Of a stretch of DNA of 58,303 nucleotides, positions 45,523 through 55,027 are shown in pieces. Each line of letters starts with the position of its first letter. Positions within the stretch are counted from its first letter, which is position 1. Below the pieces are notes generated by a model that worked only from the letters and a program-made list of their open reading frames with translations, did no database searches and was not told where the DNA came from. The position numbers were made by a program, and so were the translations under genes. The DNA comes from an uncultured Rhodobacterales bacterium (GTDB lineage: Bacteria; Pseudomonadota; Alphaproteobacteria; Rhodobacterales; Rhodobacteraceae): the NCBI GenBank assembly GCA_903873585.1, contig CAIQOV010000055.1, positions 1 through 58,303 of the forward strand, in the 5' to 3' direction.

Positions 45523-46997
45523 ACCGACAGCGTTGCAGCCACGGCCCTGCCCCATCGCGCGTATTTTGCGGCGCGGATATCGGCCGCCATAGCCGGAGCA
45601 AAGCGGCGTTCGCGCACCCAAGTTTCGGCAAAGCGCGCCGGTTCAGGGCACAGGCCGCTTTGCAATCCCGCCAGATAGGCAGCCCCCAAAGCGGTGGTTT
45701 CTGTCACCACGGGCCGGTCAACCGGTGCGCCCAGAATATCGGCCAGAAACTGCATGGCCCAATCGCTGGCGACCATGCCGCCATCGACCCGCAAGACCCC
45801 CTCGGCCATTTTGCCCCAATCGGCGCGCATGGCTTCCAGCAGGTCGCGGGTTTGGTACCCCACACTTTCCAGCGCCGCCTTGGCCAGTTCCGGCGCGCCC
45901 GTGCTGCGCGTGACACCATAGATCGCCCCGCGACACTCTGGCCGCCAATAGGGTGCGCCAAAGCCGGTGAAGGCGGGCACCAAAACCACGTCTTGGCCGC
46001 TGTCGGCCTGATCGGCCAAGCCTTGGGTTTGCGCCGCGGTGGCGATGATCTTCAGCCCATCGCGCAGCCATTGCACGGCAGCGCCTGCGACAAAGATCGA
46101 CCCTTCCAAGGCATAGGTGGGTGTACCGTTGAGTTGATAGGCGATGGTTGTCAGCAAGCGGTTCTTTGACAAGACCATATCAGAGCCGGTGTTGAGCAGC
46201 GCAAAACACCCCGTTCCATAGGTCGATTTCATCATGCCGGGTTGAAAACAAGCTTGGCCTACGGTCGCAGCCTGCTGATCGCCCGCCACGCCGCGAATGG
46301 GAATGGCGCGGCCAAAGATTGCGGGATCGGTTGACCCAAACTCGGCAGCGCTGTCTTTGACCTGCGGCAACAAAGACATGGGAATGCCCAGCAAAGCGCA
46401 AATCTCGGGGTCCCAAGCGCCGGTTTTGATGTTGTAAATCAGCGTGCGCGCGGCGTTGGTGGCGTCGGTTGCGTGAACACGCCCGCCTGTCAGGTGCCAG
46501 ATCAGGTAAGTGTCGACCGTGCCAAAGGCCAGTTTGCCCGCCTCTGCCTTAGCGCGGGCATCGGGGATCGTGTCGAGCAGCCATTTGATCTTGGTGCCGC
46601 TGAAATAGGGGTCAAGCAGCAAGCCCGTGCGGGCGTTTACCATAGGCTCGTGGCCCGCCTGTTTTAGGGCGGCGCAGATGTCGGCACTGCGGCGGTCTTG
46701 CCAGACGATGGCATTCGCGATGGGCGCGCCAGTTTCACGGTCCCACAGCAGGGTGGTTTCGCGCTGGTTGGTGATGCCAATGGCCGCGACCTTGGCAAGG
46801 TCGGTGCGCGCCAGAACCGCGCGGGCGGTGGATAATGTGGTGCGCCACAGATCGGCGGGATCATGCTCGACCCAACCGGAATTTGGAAAATGCTGCGCAA
46901 ACTCTTCTTGGGCCTGCGTGATGGGCCGCAGATCCTGCGAAAACAGGATAGAACGGGTCGAGGTGGTGCCCTGATCAATGGCAAGAATTTGGGTCAT
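45519..46997 (-). CDS. glpK: Glycerol kinase
   Basis: Phosphorylates glycerol to sn-glycerol 3-phosphate with ATP. The 492-residue FGGY-family protein starts [19 protein letters not shown] and contains [60 protein letters not shown] and [20 protein letters not shown] 46997 follows directly after another ATG at 47000; either may be used. It is the last intact gene of the glp operon, separated from glpV by a hairpin that may lower its expression. Confidence 0.95.
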   Translation of the reverse strand: MTQILAIDQGTTSTRSILFSQDLRPITQAQEEFAQHFPNSGWVEHDPADLWRTTLSTARAVLARTDLAKVAAIGITNQRETTLLWDRETGAPIANAIVWQDRRSADICAALKQAGHEPMVNARTGLLLDPYFSGTKIKWLLDTIPDARAKAEAGKLAFGTVDTYLIWHLTGGRVHATDATNAARTLIYNIKTGAWDPEICALLGIPMSLLPQVKDSAAEFGSTDPAIFGRAIPIRGVAGDQQAATVGQACFQPGMMKSTYGTGCFALLNTGSDMVLSKNRLLTTIAYQLNGTPTYALEGSIFVAGAAVQWLRDGLKIIATAAQTQGLADQADSGQDVVLVPAFTGFGAPYWRPECRGAIYGVTRSTGAPELAKAALESVGYQTRDLLEAMRADWGKMAEGVLRVDGGMVASDWAMQFLADILGAPVDRPVVTETTALGAAYLAGLQSGLCPEPARFAETWVRERRFAPAMAADIRAAKYARWGRAVAATLSV

Positions 46998-47036
46998 CAT
47001 GGGGCCTACTTTAGAAAACATCGACGCAAATAGCAA

Positions 47037-47063
47037 AGGGGCGAGGGCCAAAGCCCCCGCCCC
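47037..47063 (-). terminator. Hairpin between glpV and glpK
   Basis: On the minus strand GGGGCGGGGGC-TTTG-GCCCTCGCCCC forms a strong stem with one G-T pair, followed by TTTGCTATTTG. Its position inside the operon suggests partial termination or mRNA end protection after the highly expressed binding-protein gene, as in many ABC operons. Confidence 0.65.
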
Positions 47064-47078
47064 CCTGTTGGTCAGATC

Positions 47079-48800
47079 TTACTTCTGCCAGGACTTGATC
47101 AGCTCGTCATAGGCAATCGTCTCACCCTGCGGCTTTTCGTTGTCCAGCTTGGCGACCGGCGAACCGGGTTCATCCAGCCAGAACTGCGGATCTTTCTCTT
47201 CGTTCATGACCGGGCCCAGATCGCCCTGAGCGCCAGATTTCTCTAGACGGATCATGACTTTCTCTTGCTCGGCGCACAGGCTGTCCAAAGCCTCTTGCGG
47301 GGTTTTTGCACCCGACATGGCGTCGCCGATGTTCTGCCACCACAGTTGTGCCAGCTTGGGATAGTCAGGCACGTTGGTGCCAGTGGGCGACCACTGAACG
47401 CGCGCGGGCGAACGGTAGAATTCGATCAGGCCGCCCAGTTTGGGCGCACGATCGGTGAAGTGTTGGCTGTCGATGGTGGATTGACGGATAAAGGTCAGGC
47501 CAACGTCAGACTTCTTCACGTCCACAGTTTTGGACACAACGAACTGCGCATAAAGCCAAGCGGCTTGGGCGCGGTCAACGGGGGTGGATTGCATCAAGGT
47601 CCACGAACCGGCGTCTTGGTAGCCGATCTTGGTGCCTTCAGACCAGTAAGCACCGTGGGGCGAGGGGGCCATGCGCCACTTGGGCGTGCCGTCTTCGTTC
47701 ATCACGGGTGTGCCCGGGGCAACCGAAGCTGCTGTAAAGGCGGTGTACCAGAACATCTGCTGAGCCACGGCACCTTGTGCGGGAACCGGGCCTGCTTCGC
47801 CAAAGGTCATGCCCGCGGCTTCCGGCGGCGAGTACTTTTGCAGCCATTCGATGGCCTTGGTCACAGCGTAGACAGCGGCTGCGTCGTTGGTGGCACCGCC
47901 ACGCGCAACGCACGAACCAACCGGCTGCGACTTTTCGTTGACGCGGATGCCCCATTCGTCGACCGGCAGGCCGTTGGGTTCACCCTTGTCGCCCATACCG
48001 GCCATCGACATCCACGCGTCGGTGTAACGCCAGCCCAAGGACGGGTCTTTCTTACCATAGTCCATGTTGCCAAAGACCGAGGTCGGCCCGCCCATATAGG
48101 ACATATCGCGACCGGTGAAGAATTCAGCGATGTCTTCATAGGCCGACCAGTTGACCGGAACGCCCAGATCATAGCCATATTTGGCTTTGAAATCGTCTTT
48201 GGTTTTCTGGTCGTTGAACCAGTCGTAGCGGAACCAGTACAGGTTCGCGAACTGCTGGTCGGGCAGTTGGTACAGTTTGCCATCCGGACCGGTGGTGAAG
48301 GACGTGCCGATAAAGTCGGCAATATCAAGACCGGGGTTGGTGACCGATGCGCCTTCGCCTGCCATCCAGTCGGTCAGGTTGCGGGCCTGCTGATAGCGCC
48401 AGTGGGTGCCGATCAGGTCAGAGTCGTTGATATAGGCGTCATAGATGTTTTCGCCCGACTGCATTTGCGTTTGCAGCTTTTCAACAACGTCGCCTTCACC
48501 GATCAGATCGTGGGTGATCTTGATGCCGGTGATGGCGGTGAAGGCCGGAGCCAGCACTTTGGATTCGTATTCATGCGTGCCGATGGTTTCCGAGACGACC
48601 TTGATTTCCATGCCTGCATAGGGCTTGGCGGCATCGACGAACCATTGCATTTCGGCTTCTTGATCCGCGCGGCTGAGCGTGGACAGGTCGCCGATTTCGG
48701 TATCCAAGAACGCCTTGGCTGCATCCATGTCGGCGAAAGCCGGCATGCCGCAGGCGATCAGCGCAAGCGCCATCGCGGTTGTGGTGTGTCTTAGTCTCAC
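47079..48800 (-). CDS. glpV: Glycerol ABC transporter substrate-binding protein
   Basis: A 573-residue periplasmic binding protein: RLRHTTTAMALALIACGMPA is a signal peptide ending in AFA, followed by a large extracellular solute-binding domain (VVSETIGTHEYESKVLAPAF, GEGDVVEKLQTQMQSGENIY). The size and context match GlpV of the rhizobial glycerol importer GlpSTPQUV. I chose the GTG at 48800 because GGGAGGA precedes it by six A residues and gives a signal peptide; the frame is open 22 codons further. It follows glpU by 90 bp and precedes the hairpin and glpK. Confidence 0.9.
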   Translation of the reverse strand: MRLRHTTTAMALALIACGMPAFADMDAAKAFLDTEIGDLSTLSRADQEAEMQWFVDAAKPYAGMEIKVVSETIGTHEYESKVLAPAFTAITGIKITHDLIGEGDVVEKLQTQMQSGENIYDAYINDSDLIGTHWRYQQARNLTDWMAGEGASVTNPGLDIADFIGTSFTTGPDGKLYQLPDQQFANLYWFRYDWFNDQKTKDDFKAKYGYDLGVPVNWSAYEDIAEFFTGRDMSYMGGPTSVFGNMDYGKKDPSLGWRYTDAWMSMAGMGDKGEPNGLPVDEWGIRVNEKSQPVGSCVARGGATNDAAAVYAVTKAIEWLQKYSPPEAAGMTFGEAGPVPAQGAVAQQMFWYTAFTAASVAPGTPVMNEDGTPKWRMAPSPHGAYWSEGTKIGYQDAGSWTLMQSTPVDRAQAAWLYAQFVVSKTVDVKKSDVGLTFIRQSTIDSQHFTDRAPKLGGLIEFYRSPARVQWSPTGTNVPDYPKLAQLWWQNIGDAMSGAKTPQEALDSLCAEQEKVMIRLEKSGAQGDLGPVMNEEKDPQFWLDEPGSPVAKLDNEKPQGETIAYDELIKSWQK

Positions 48801-48890
48801 TTTTTTCCTCCCAGAAGTTGATGAGTCTTGGTCTTGCCGTCTTGCCTTGGGGTAGGCATTGCCCACCCGTCCGGCGTCGTTCGTCCTGTT

Positions 48891-49292
48891 TTACACCCAG
48901 CGAAACACCGCTGTGGCATAAAGCAGGCTTAGGATCAGCGGCCATGTCAGCGGCGCACCGAAGAAAAAGAGCCAGACCAGATTGATATAGGCCGAGCCCA
49001 AGAGCGTGATGAACAACCGGTCGCCGCGCGTGGTTTCAATGCGCAAGATGCCGCGACGGGGTGTTTCGGGAAAGCGAATGGCCAGCAGGGTGAAGATGAT
49101 CAGCAAGCTGGCGATAAGATAGAAGAACAAGGCCACCGGAAAGGTCCAAGCCATCCAGCCGCCGGGGATCATCGGGTCATACCACAACATCCCGCTGTCA
49201 TCGCGCGGCACAGACCACACAAGAAACGCAAGGATCGCGGCCATCAAGACCCCAAGGCCAAGGTATAGGCTGTTCCAGCGGGCAGCGGTCAT
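48891..49292 (-). CDS. glpU: Small membrane protein of the glycerol transporter (DUF2160)
   Basis: A 133-residue integral membrane protein with four hydrophobic stretches (YLGLGVLMAAILAFLVW, WTFPVALFFYLIASLLIIFT, LFITLLGSAYINLVWLFFFG, LILSLLYATAVFRWV). It resembles DUF2160, the small accessory membrane component encoded between the permeases and the binding protein in glpSTPQUV operons. Its exact role in transport is not known. The start overlaps the glpQ stop by one base (TGATG). Confidence 0.83.
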   Translation of the reverse strand: MTAARWNSLYLGLGVLMAAILAFLVWSVPRDDSGMLWYDPMIPGGWMAWTFPVALFFYLIASLLIIFTLLAIRFPETPRRGILRIETTRGDRLFITLLGSAYINLVWLFFFGAPLTWPLILSLLYATAVFRWV

Positions 49293-50098
49293 CACACCCT
49301 CCCCAGGGCAAAGCCCTTGGCTATGTAGTTGCGCACAAAGTAGATCACCAAAGCGCCGGGGATAATCGTCAACACCCCTGCCGCCGCCAGAACCCCCCAA
49401 TCCATCCCGCTGGCCGAAACCGTGCGTGTCATGGTTGACGCGATGGATTTGGCATAGACCGAGGTCAGCGTGCGCGACAAAAGCAGTTCCACCCACGAGA
49501 ACATGAAGCAAAAGAACGCCGCCACCCCGATGCCGCTGGCGATCAGCGGCATGAAGATGCGGATGAAGAAGCGGCCGAACCCGTAGCCGTCGATATAGGC
49601 CGTCTCGTCAATCTCTTTGGGCACGCCGCGCATGAAACCTTCCAAGATCCACACCGCCAAGGGCACGTTGAACAGGCAATGCGCCAAGGCCACGGCGATA
49701 TGCGTGTCAAACAGGCCCACGCTGGAATAAAGCTGGAAGAAGGGCAGCGCAAAGACGGCTGGCGGTGACATGCGGTTGGTCAACAGCCAAAAGAACAGGT
49801 GCTTGTCGCCCATAAAGCTGTAGCGCGAAAAGGCATAGGCCGCAGGCAGCGCCACGGTGATCGAGATCAGCGTGTTCAGCACGACATAAATCAGCGAGTT
49901 GACATAGCCCATATACCACGACGGGTCGGTCAGGATCGTGACATAATTGGCAAAAGTCAGGGTCGCGGGAATAAGGGTGAAGGTGGATGTGATCTCGGTG
50001 TTGGTCTTTAAGCTCATGTTGATCAGCCAATAGATCGGGATCAGCAAGAACAGCAGATACAAGGTCATGACGATGGCAGAAGAGCGAACGCGCATCAT
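49292..50098 (-). CDS. glpQ: Glycerol ABC transporter permease, MalG type
   Basis: A 268-residue membrane protein of the BPD_transp_1 family with six helices and the cytoplasmic EAA loop (EIDETAYIDGYGFGRFFIRI), which docks on the ATPases. YWLINMSLKTNTEIT near the N terminus is typical of the MalG-like subunit. The ATG at 50098 overlaps the glpP stop in an ATGA. A related gene lies at 56693-57487 beyond glpR. Confidence 0.92.
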   Translation of the reverse strand: MMRVRSSAIVMTLYLLFLLIPIYWLINMSLKTNTEITSTFTLIPATLTFANYVTILTDPSWYMGYVNSLIYVVLNTLISITVALPAAYAFSRYSFMGDKHLFFWLLTNRMSPPAVFALPFFQLYSSVGLFDTHIAVALAHCLFNVPLAVWILEGFMRGVPKEIDETAYIDGYGFGRFFIRIFMPLIASGIGVAAFFCFMFSWVELLLSRTLTSVYAKSIASTMTRTVSASGMDWGVLAAAGVLTIIPGALVIYFVRNYIAKGFALGRV

Positions 50099-50967
50099 TT
50101 CGTCTCCGCGTTATCAAGGGTGGTCATGACGGTGTAAAACACCCAAGACACCAGCAAGATCACCAAGAAATACATGATCGAGAAGGCCGCCGCAGGCCCA
50201 AGGTCAAACTGCCCCACCGCCATCTTCACCAGATCAATCGACAAGAAGGTGGTCGAATTGCCCGGCCCGCCGCCCGTCACAACAAAAGGCTCGGTGTAGA
50301 TCATGAAGCTGTCCATAAAGCGCAACAGCACCGCGATCAGCAAGACCCCCGACATCTTGGGCAGCTCGATAAAGCGAAACACACTCCACCGGCTGGCTTG
50401 GTCGATCCGTGCGGCTTGGTAATAGGCCTGCGGGATAGATTGCAAACCGGCATAGCACAGCAAGGCCACAAGCGAGGTCCAGTGCCACACATCCATCACG
50501 ATGATCGTGATCCAAGCATCCAGCGCATCACTGGTGTAGTTGTAATCAACCCCCAAGCTGGCCAAACCGTGGCCCAAAAGGCCAATGTCGACACGGCCAA
50601 AAATCTGCCAGATCGTGCCAACCACGTTGAACGGGATCAGCAAGGGCAGCGCCATCAGCACCAAACAGAAACTGGCCCAAAAGCCTTTCTTGGGCATGTT
50701 CAGCGCGATGAAGATGCCCAAGGGCACCTCTATCGCCAAGATAATCGCCGAAAACAGCACCTGCCGCCCCAAGGCGCTGTGCATCCGGTCAGAGGCGATC
50801 ATGTCTTCAAACCAGCCAAGACCGTTCCAGAAAAACTCGTTCTCGCCAAAGGTGTCGTTGACCGAATAGTTGACCACGGTCATCAGCGGTATCACGGCGG
50901 AAAAGGCCACGATCACCAAGACCGGCAACACCAAGAACCACGCTTTGTTGTTTTGGGTCTTATCCAT
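50095..50967 (-). CDS. glpP: Glycerol ABC transporter permease, MalF type
   Basis: A 290-residue permease with the EAA loop YYQAARIDQASRWSVFRFIE and about six membrane helices (WFLVLPVLVIVAFSAVIPLM first, FSIMYFLVILLVSWVFYTVM last). ATG 50967 has AAGGGG seven bases before; a GTG at 50970 is the alternative. It overlaps glpT by one base and glpQ by four. The closest relative in the window is the gene at 55824-56696. Confidence 0.92.
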   Translation of the reverse strand: MDKTQNNKAWFLVLPVLVIVAFSAVIPLMTVVNYSVNDTFGENEFFWNGLGWFEDMIASDRMHSALGRQVLFSAIILAIEVPLGIFIALNMPKKGFWASFCLVLMALPLLIPFNVVGTIWQIFGRVDIGLLGHGLASLGVDYNYTSDALDAWITIIVMDVWHWTSLVALLCYAGLQSIPQAYYQAARIDQASRWSVFRFIELPKMSGVLLIAVLLRFMDSFMIYTEPFVVTGGGPGNSTTFLSIDLVKMAVGQFDLGPAAAFSIMYFLVILLVSWVFYTVMTTLDNAETK

Positions 50968-52046
50968 CACACGGCCCCTTGGGCTGCAACGCGCCAGTCA
51001 TCGGCAAAGACGTTGATCTTGTCAGGCGCAAAGACGACGCGCGTCATATCGGCGTCAATCGCCATGCCCTCGGGCGCGATCAGGTTGAAGGCTTGGCCGA
51101 ACAGCTCAGCGCGGATGATGCGGTGGCGGCCCACGTCTTCGACACGGCGCAGCGTAACGGGCAGGCCCGCGCCGCTGGTCAGGCTGCAATATTCGGGACG
51201 AATGCCGATTTGGCTGCGCCCAGAAGGCGGCGCATAGCTGGCACCTAGCGCCACTTCGCAGCCATGCAGATGGGCGCGGTTGCCGGTGACAGTCGCCTCT
51301 AGCAGGTTCATACCCGGAGAGCCGATGAAATAGCCCACAAAGGTATGGGCGGGGGTTTCAAACAGCTCTTCTGGCGTGCCCATTTGCACCACACGGCCGT
51401 CATACATGACAACCACTTTGTCGGCGAAGGTCAGCGCCTCGGTCTGGTCATGCGTCACATAAATCATGGTATGGCCAAGCTGGCGGTGCAGTTGCTTAAG
51501 CTGGGTGCGCAACTCCCATTTCATATGCGGGTCGATCACGGTGAGGGGTTCGTCAAACAAAATGGCGTTGACGTCTTCGCGCACCATGCCGCGCCCAAGG
51601 CTGATCTTTTGCTTGGCATCTGCCGTAAGCCCGCGCGCCTTGCGGTTAAGGCGATCTTCCATGCCGATCATCTGCGCAATATGGCCCACCCGCGCCGCGA
51701 TATAGGCCGCGTCCATGCCACGGTTGCGCAAGGGGAAGGCAAGATTTTCGCGCACGGTCATCGTGTCATAGACCACGGGAAATTGGAAAACTTGCGCGAT
51801 GTTACGCGCAGCGGTTTCTTGGTCGGTCACATCGCGGTCGCCAAACAGCACGCGGCCATGGCTGGGCCGCACTATGCCCGAGATGATGTTGAGCAAGGTC
51901 GTCTTGCCACAGCCCGACGACCCAAGCAGGGCATAGGCCCCGCCGTCTTGCCAGACATGGTCCATTTCCTTCAGGGCAAAGTCCGCTTCACCCTTGGGGT
52001 TGGGCAGGTAGCTGTGGGCAAGGTTTTTCAGCGTAATCTGTGCCAT
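50967..52046 (-). CDS. glpT: Glycerol ABC transporter ATPase with degenerate signature motif
   Basis: A 359-residue ATPase. Walker A is GSSGCGKT (42-49), Walker B AILFDEP (161-167), and the switch histidine is H199 in YVTHDQTEAL, all canonical. The ABC signature, normally LSGGQ, reads LTADAKQK (140-147) before ISLGRGMV. The C-terminal TOBE-like domain (from about 240) has RSQIGIRPEYCSL. It pairs with GlpS, which has a full LSGGQ but no switch His, so the dimer should have one complete and one degenerate ATP site. The start lies three bases from the glpS stop. Confidence 0.93.
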   Translation of the reverse strand: MAQITLKNLAHSYLPNPKGEADFALKEMDHVWQDGGAYALLGSSGCGKTTLLNIISGIVRPSHGRVLFGDRDVTDQETAARNIAQVFQFPVVYDTMTVRENLAFPLRNRGMDAAYIAARVGHIAQMIGMEDRLNRKARGLTADAKQKISLGRGMVREDVNAILFDEPLTVIDPHMKWELRTQLKQLHRQLGHTMIYVTHDQTEALTFADKVVVMYDGRVVQMGTPEELFETPAHTFVGYFIGSPGMNLLEATVTGNRAHLHGCEVALGASYAPPSGRSQIGIRPEYCSLTSGAGLPVTLRRVEDVGRHRIIRAELFGQAFNLIAPEGMAIDADMTRVVFAPDKINVFADDWRVAAQGAV

Positions 52047-52049
52047 CGT

Positions 52050-53138
52050 TCAGCCCCCCACCGCATAGGCCGCAGGGGCAGCAAGGCGGCCCGCAGGATC
52101 AAAGAAATAGACATGGGTCGGGTCTAGCCACAGTTCGACACTTTGCCCCGTTGCCAGCGCATGCACGCCGTGCACCAGCCCGACCCAGCGGTTGTCGCCG
52201 TGGCTGGCGTGCAAGAAAGTTTCCGAACCGGTGATTTCTGTTGCCGTAACGTCGCAGGCGAAAGACACCGAATGGCCGGAATGCGCGTTCAAATGGAGAT
52301 GATTGGCGCGAAAACCGGCGGTATAGGCGCCATCGGGCAGGCCCGCCAAATGCCCATCGGCGGGGGCGTGGGTATCAGCCCCGAAATGGATCTGGTGGCC
52401 CGCCTTTACACAAGCCACAAAGTTCATCGGCGGTTCGCTGAACAGGCGCGCGGTGATGGCGTCGGCGGGTTGGCGGTAGACCTGCGGGGTCGGGCCGAAT
52501 TGCGTGATCCGCCCTTCCCACATCGTGGCGGTGTTGCCGCCCAGCAAAAGGGCTTCTTCGGGTTCGGTGGTGGCATAGACAAAAATCGCACCAGACTCTT
52601 CGAAAATGCGCGGGATTTCGGCGCGCAACTCCTCGCGCAGTTTGTAGTCAAGGTTGGCCAAAGGTTCATCAAGCAAGACCAGCCCAGCGCCTTTCACCAA
52701 AGCCCGCGCCAAGGCGCAGCGCTGTTGCTGGCCGCCTGACAATTCCAAAGGTTTGCGCTGCAACAGGGGGGTCAGTTTCAGCATTTCGGCGGTGGATCTG
52801 ACGGCCCTGTCAACCTCGGCCGCAGATTTGCCCATCAACCGCATCGGTGAGGCGATGTTATCATAAACCGACATGGCGGGGTAATTGATGAACTGCTGAT
52901 AGACCATCGCCACTTTGCGATCTTGCACGCGCTGGCCAGTGACATCTGCCCCGTGCCAGTAAATGCTGCCCGAGCTGGGCACATCCAGCCCCGCCATCAG
53001 CCGCATGAGCGAGGTTTTGCCCGACAAGGTTGGCCCCAAAAGCACATTCATCGTGCCTTTTTCCAGCACCAGATCGGTGGGCTGGATATAGACCTGCCCT
53101 TTGACAATCCGGCTTGCAGCTTTCAACTCAAGCGCCAT
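52050..53138 (-). CDS. glpS: Glycerol ABC transporter ATPase lacking the switch histidine
   Basis: A 362-residue ATPase with Walker A GPTLSGKT (35-42), signature LSGGQQQR (133-140) and Walker B LVLLDEP (153-159). The H-loop position reads VYATTEPEEAL, with Thr191 where His is expected. A C-terminal TOBE-like domain follows. ATG 53138 was chosen because GAGGG lies seven bases before it and MALELKAASRI fits the domain start; the frame is open ten codons further. It overlaps the glpD stop by 11 bases, so glpD and the transporter genes form one operon. Confidence 0.93.
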   Translation of the reverse strand: MALELKAASRIVKGQVYIQPTDLVLEKGTMNVLLGPTLSGKTSLMRLMAGLDVPSSGSIYWHGADVTGQRVQDRKVAMVYQQFINYPAMSVYDNIASPMRLMGKSAAEVDRAVRSTAEMLKLTPLLQRKPLELSGGQQQRCALARALVKGAGLVLLDEPLANLDYKLREELRAEIPRIFEESGAIFVYATTEPEEALLLGGNTATMWEGRITQFGPTPQVYRQPADAITARLFSEPPMNFVACVKAGHQIHFGADTHAPADGHLAGLPDGAYTAGFRANHLHLNAHSGHSVSFACDVTATEITGSETFLHASHGDNRWVGLVHGVHALATGQSVELWLDPTHVYFFDPAGRLAAPAAYAVGG

Positions 53139-54744
53139 GCGATACCCTCTTTTCAGAGCGCGGTGCACCCGCTTGGGGGCTTAGGTCTTGCGCCATGAAG
53201 TCCTCTAACTGTGCAATTTGCGCGGGCGTCATGCGAAGCCCCAATTTTGTGCGCCGCCAAACCACATCGGCGGCAGCGCGGGCGAATTCATGGGTCATCA
53301 GCCAGCGCACTTCGGCTTGTGTCAAGGTTGCGCCAAAATCACGGCCCAAATCGGCAGCGCTGCGCGCCCCTTGCAGCATCACGGCCGCTTCGACCCCGTA
53401 CGCGCGAATAAGGCGGGCGGCCCAGTAGTCGGTCAAGAACGGGTAGCTTTGGCGCAATTCAGCCGTCAAACGCCCCACATCGCCCACAGCAAAATTGCCG
53501 CCCGGTAGCGGCACGCGCGCCGTCCACGCGGCTTTGGCCTTGGGGAAATAGGGGGCGAGTTTGGCAAGCGCGCCTTCGGCCAAGCGGCGATAGGTGGTGA
53601 TCTTGCCACCGAACACGTTCAGCAAGGGCGCACCGTTTTCATCAAGGCTCAGCACATAATCGCGCGTGGCCGCCGTGGCCGATTTGGCCCCGTCATTATA
53701 CAGCGGGCGCACTCCAGAATAGGTCCAGACCACATCGGCGGCGGTGACGGGCTTGGCGAAATACTGGCTGGCAAAGGCGCACAGGTAATCACGCTCTTCA
53801 TCGGTGCAATGCGGATCGCCGGGGGGGCCTTGGTGGTCTTTGTCGGTCGTGCCGATCAGGGTGAAATCCTGTTCATAAGGAATGGCAAAGATGATGCGGC
53901 CATCTTCGCCTTGGAAGAAATAGCAACGGTCATGGTCATACAGCTTTTTGGTGACGATGTGCGACCCGCGCACCAAGCGCACCCCTTCGGTCGAATTGAT
54001 CCGCGCCACATTGCGGATGATGTCTTCAACCCAAGGCCCGCCCACATTGACCAAGGCCCGCGCGTGGTGGGTTTGCGGGCCATCCACACCCTGCGTCACA
54101 ATCTGCCACAGATCGCCGTGCCGTTCAGCGCTGACCACACGGGTGCGCGTCAGGATAACCGCGCCCTTTTCTGCCGCATCGCGGGCGTTGAGCGACACAA
54201 GCTTTGAATCTTCGATCCAGCAATCGGAATATTCGTAAGCCCGCGCAAAGCGCGTTTTCAGCGGCTTTCCGGCCGGATCGGCACGCAGATCAAGCGTGCG
54301 GGTGGCGGGCAATATTTTGCGGCCCCCCATCGTGTCATACATAAACAACCCAAGGCGGATTAACCAAGCCGGCCTGCGCCCCTTCATCCAAGGCATAAAG
54401 GCGGCAATCAATCGGCCCGTGGGGGTATCGCCTTCAAAGCGCATATCGGCATGATAGGGCAGAACAAAGCGCATTGGCCAAGAGATGTGGGGCATGGCCG
54501 CAAGCAAGGTTTCGCGCTCTTCCAGCGCTTCGCGCACCAAGCGAAACTCAAAATACTCAAGATAGCGCAAGCCGCCGTGAAACAGTTTGGTCGAAGCCGA
54601 AGAGGTTGCCTGCGCCAGATCGCCCTGCTCGGCCAGAACGACAGACAGACCGCGGCCCACCGCATCGCGTGCGATTCCGCAGCCGTTGATGCCGCCGCCG
54701 ATAATGAAAAGATCAGCCACATTGGGCTGGTCTGGACTGGCCAT
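53128..54744 (-). CDS. glpD: Aerobic glycerol-3-phosphate dehydrogenase
   Basis: A 538-residue membrane-associated FAD enzyme that oxidises glycerol 3-phosphate to dihydroxyacetone phosphate and feeds the quinone pool. It begins with the FAD motif DLFIIGGGINGCGIARDAVG, followed by ATSSASTKLFHGGLRYLEYF, the GlpD signature, and VWTYSGVRPLYNDG. The C-terminal helical domain is present. GGGAGGA lies six bases before ATG 54744; the open frame extends far upstream but crosses the promoter region. It is the first gene of the operon, divergent from glpR. Confidence 0.95.
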   Translation of the reverse strand: MASPDQPNVADLFIIGGGINGCGIARDAVGRGLSVVLAEQGDLAQATSSASTKLFHGGLRYLEYFEFRLVREALEERETLLAAMPHISWPMRFVLPYHADMRFEGDTPTGRLIAAFMPWMKGRRPAWLIRLGLFMYDTMGGRKILPATRTLDLRADPAGKPLKTRFARAYEYSDCWIEDSKLVSLNARDAAEKGAVILTRTRVVSAERHGDLWQIVTQGVDGPQTHHARALVNVGGPWVEDIIRNVARINSTEGVRLVRGSHIVTKKLYDHDRCYFFQGEDGRIIFAIPYEQDFTLIGTTDKDHQGPPGDPHCTDEERDYLCAFASQYFAKPVTAADVVWTYSGVRPLYNDGAKSATAATRDYVLSLDENGAPLLNVFGGKITTYRRLAEGALAKLAPYFPKAKAAWTARVPLPGGNFAVGDVGRLTAELRQSYPFLTDYWAARLIRAYGVEAAVMLQGARSAADLGRDFGATLTQAEVRWLMTHEFARAAADVVWRRTKLGLRMTPAQIAQLEDFMAQDLSPQAGAPRSEKRVSHGA

Positions 54745-54800
54745 GCAAAGTCCTCCCGAACCTGCACCAAAAGTCCTTACTCCTGCGTCCCTGTCAACTA

Positions 54801-54866
54801 TTTTCTTCGCATTTTTGCCAATATGCGCAAAGCGAACATTTATGCGCATTTGCAGCATTTTCAGCC
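54801..54866. promoter_or_regulatory. Candidate GlpR operator in the glpD-glpR intergenic region
   Basis: The 283-bp divergent region contains ATGCGCA at 54823-54829 and again at 54842-54848 in the same orientation, 19 bp apart, about two helical turns, with a related TTCGCAT at 54806-54812. This A/T-rich patch with TGCGCA elements lies 60-125 bp before glpD. A DeoR-type repressor bound here could control glpD and itself. The link to GlpR is inferred from position. Confidence 0.5.
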
Positions 54867-55027
54867 TAGTGATGGCATGTTGTTGCGAAGGCGGGCAAAA
54901 ACCGCGCTGCGGCGCAGAAATATCCAGAAATAGGGCGATTTTCGGCCCGCACAGCAAAAGGGCTTGATCAATTCAGCAAGCTGATGGAACATCGTCCAGG
55001 CGCTGTAAACGCAAAAAGGAACATGAA

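Noticed and set aside
47265-48794. 509-codon open frame on the plus strand.
   Set aside because: It is entirely antisense to glpV, has low-complexity composition (many His, Gly, Arg) and no domain; a shadow of GC-rich codon use.
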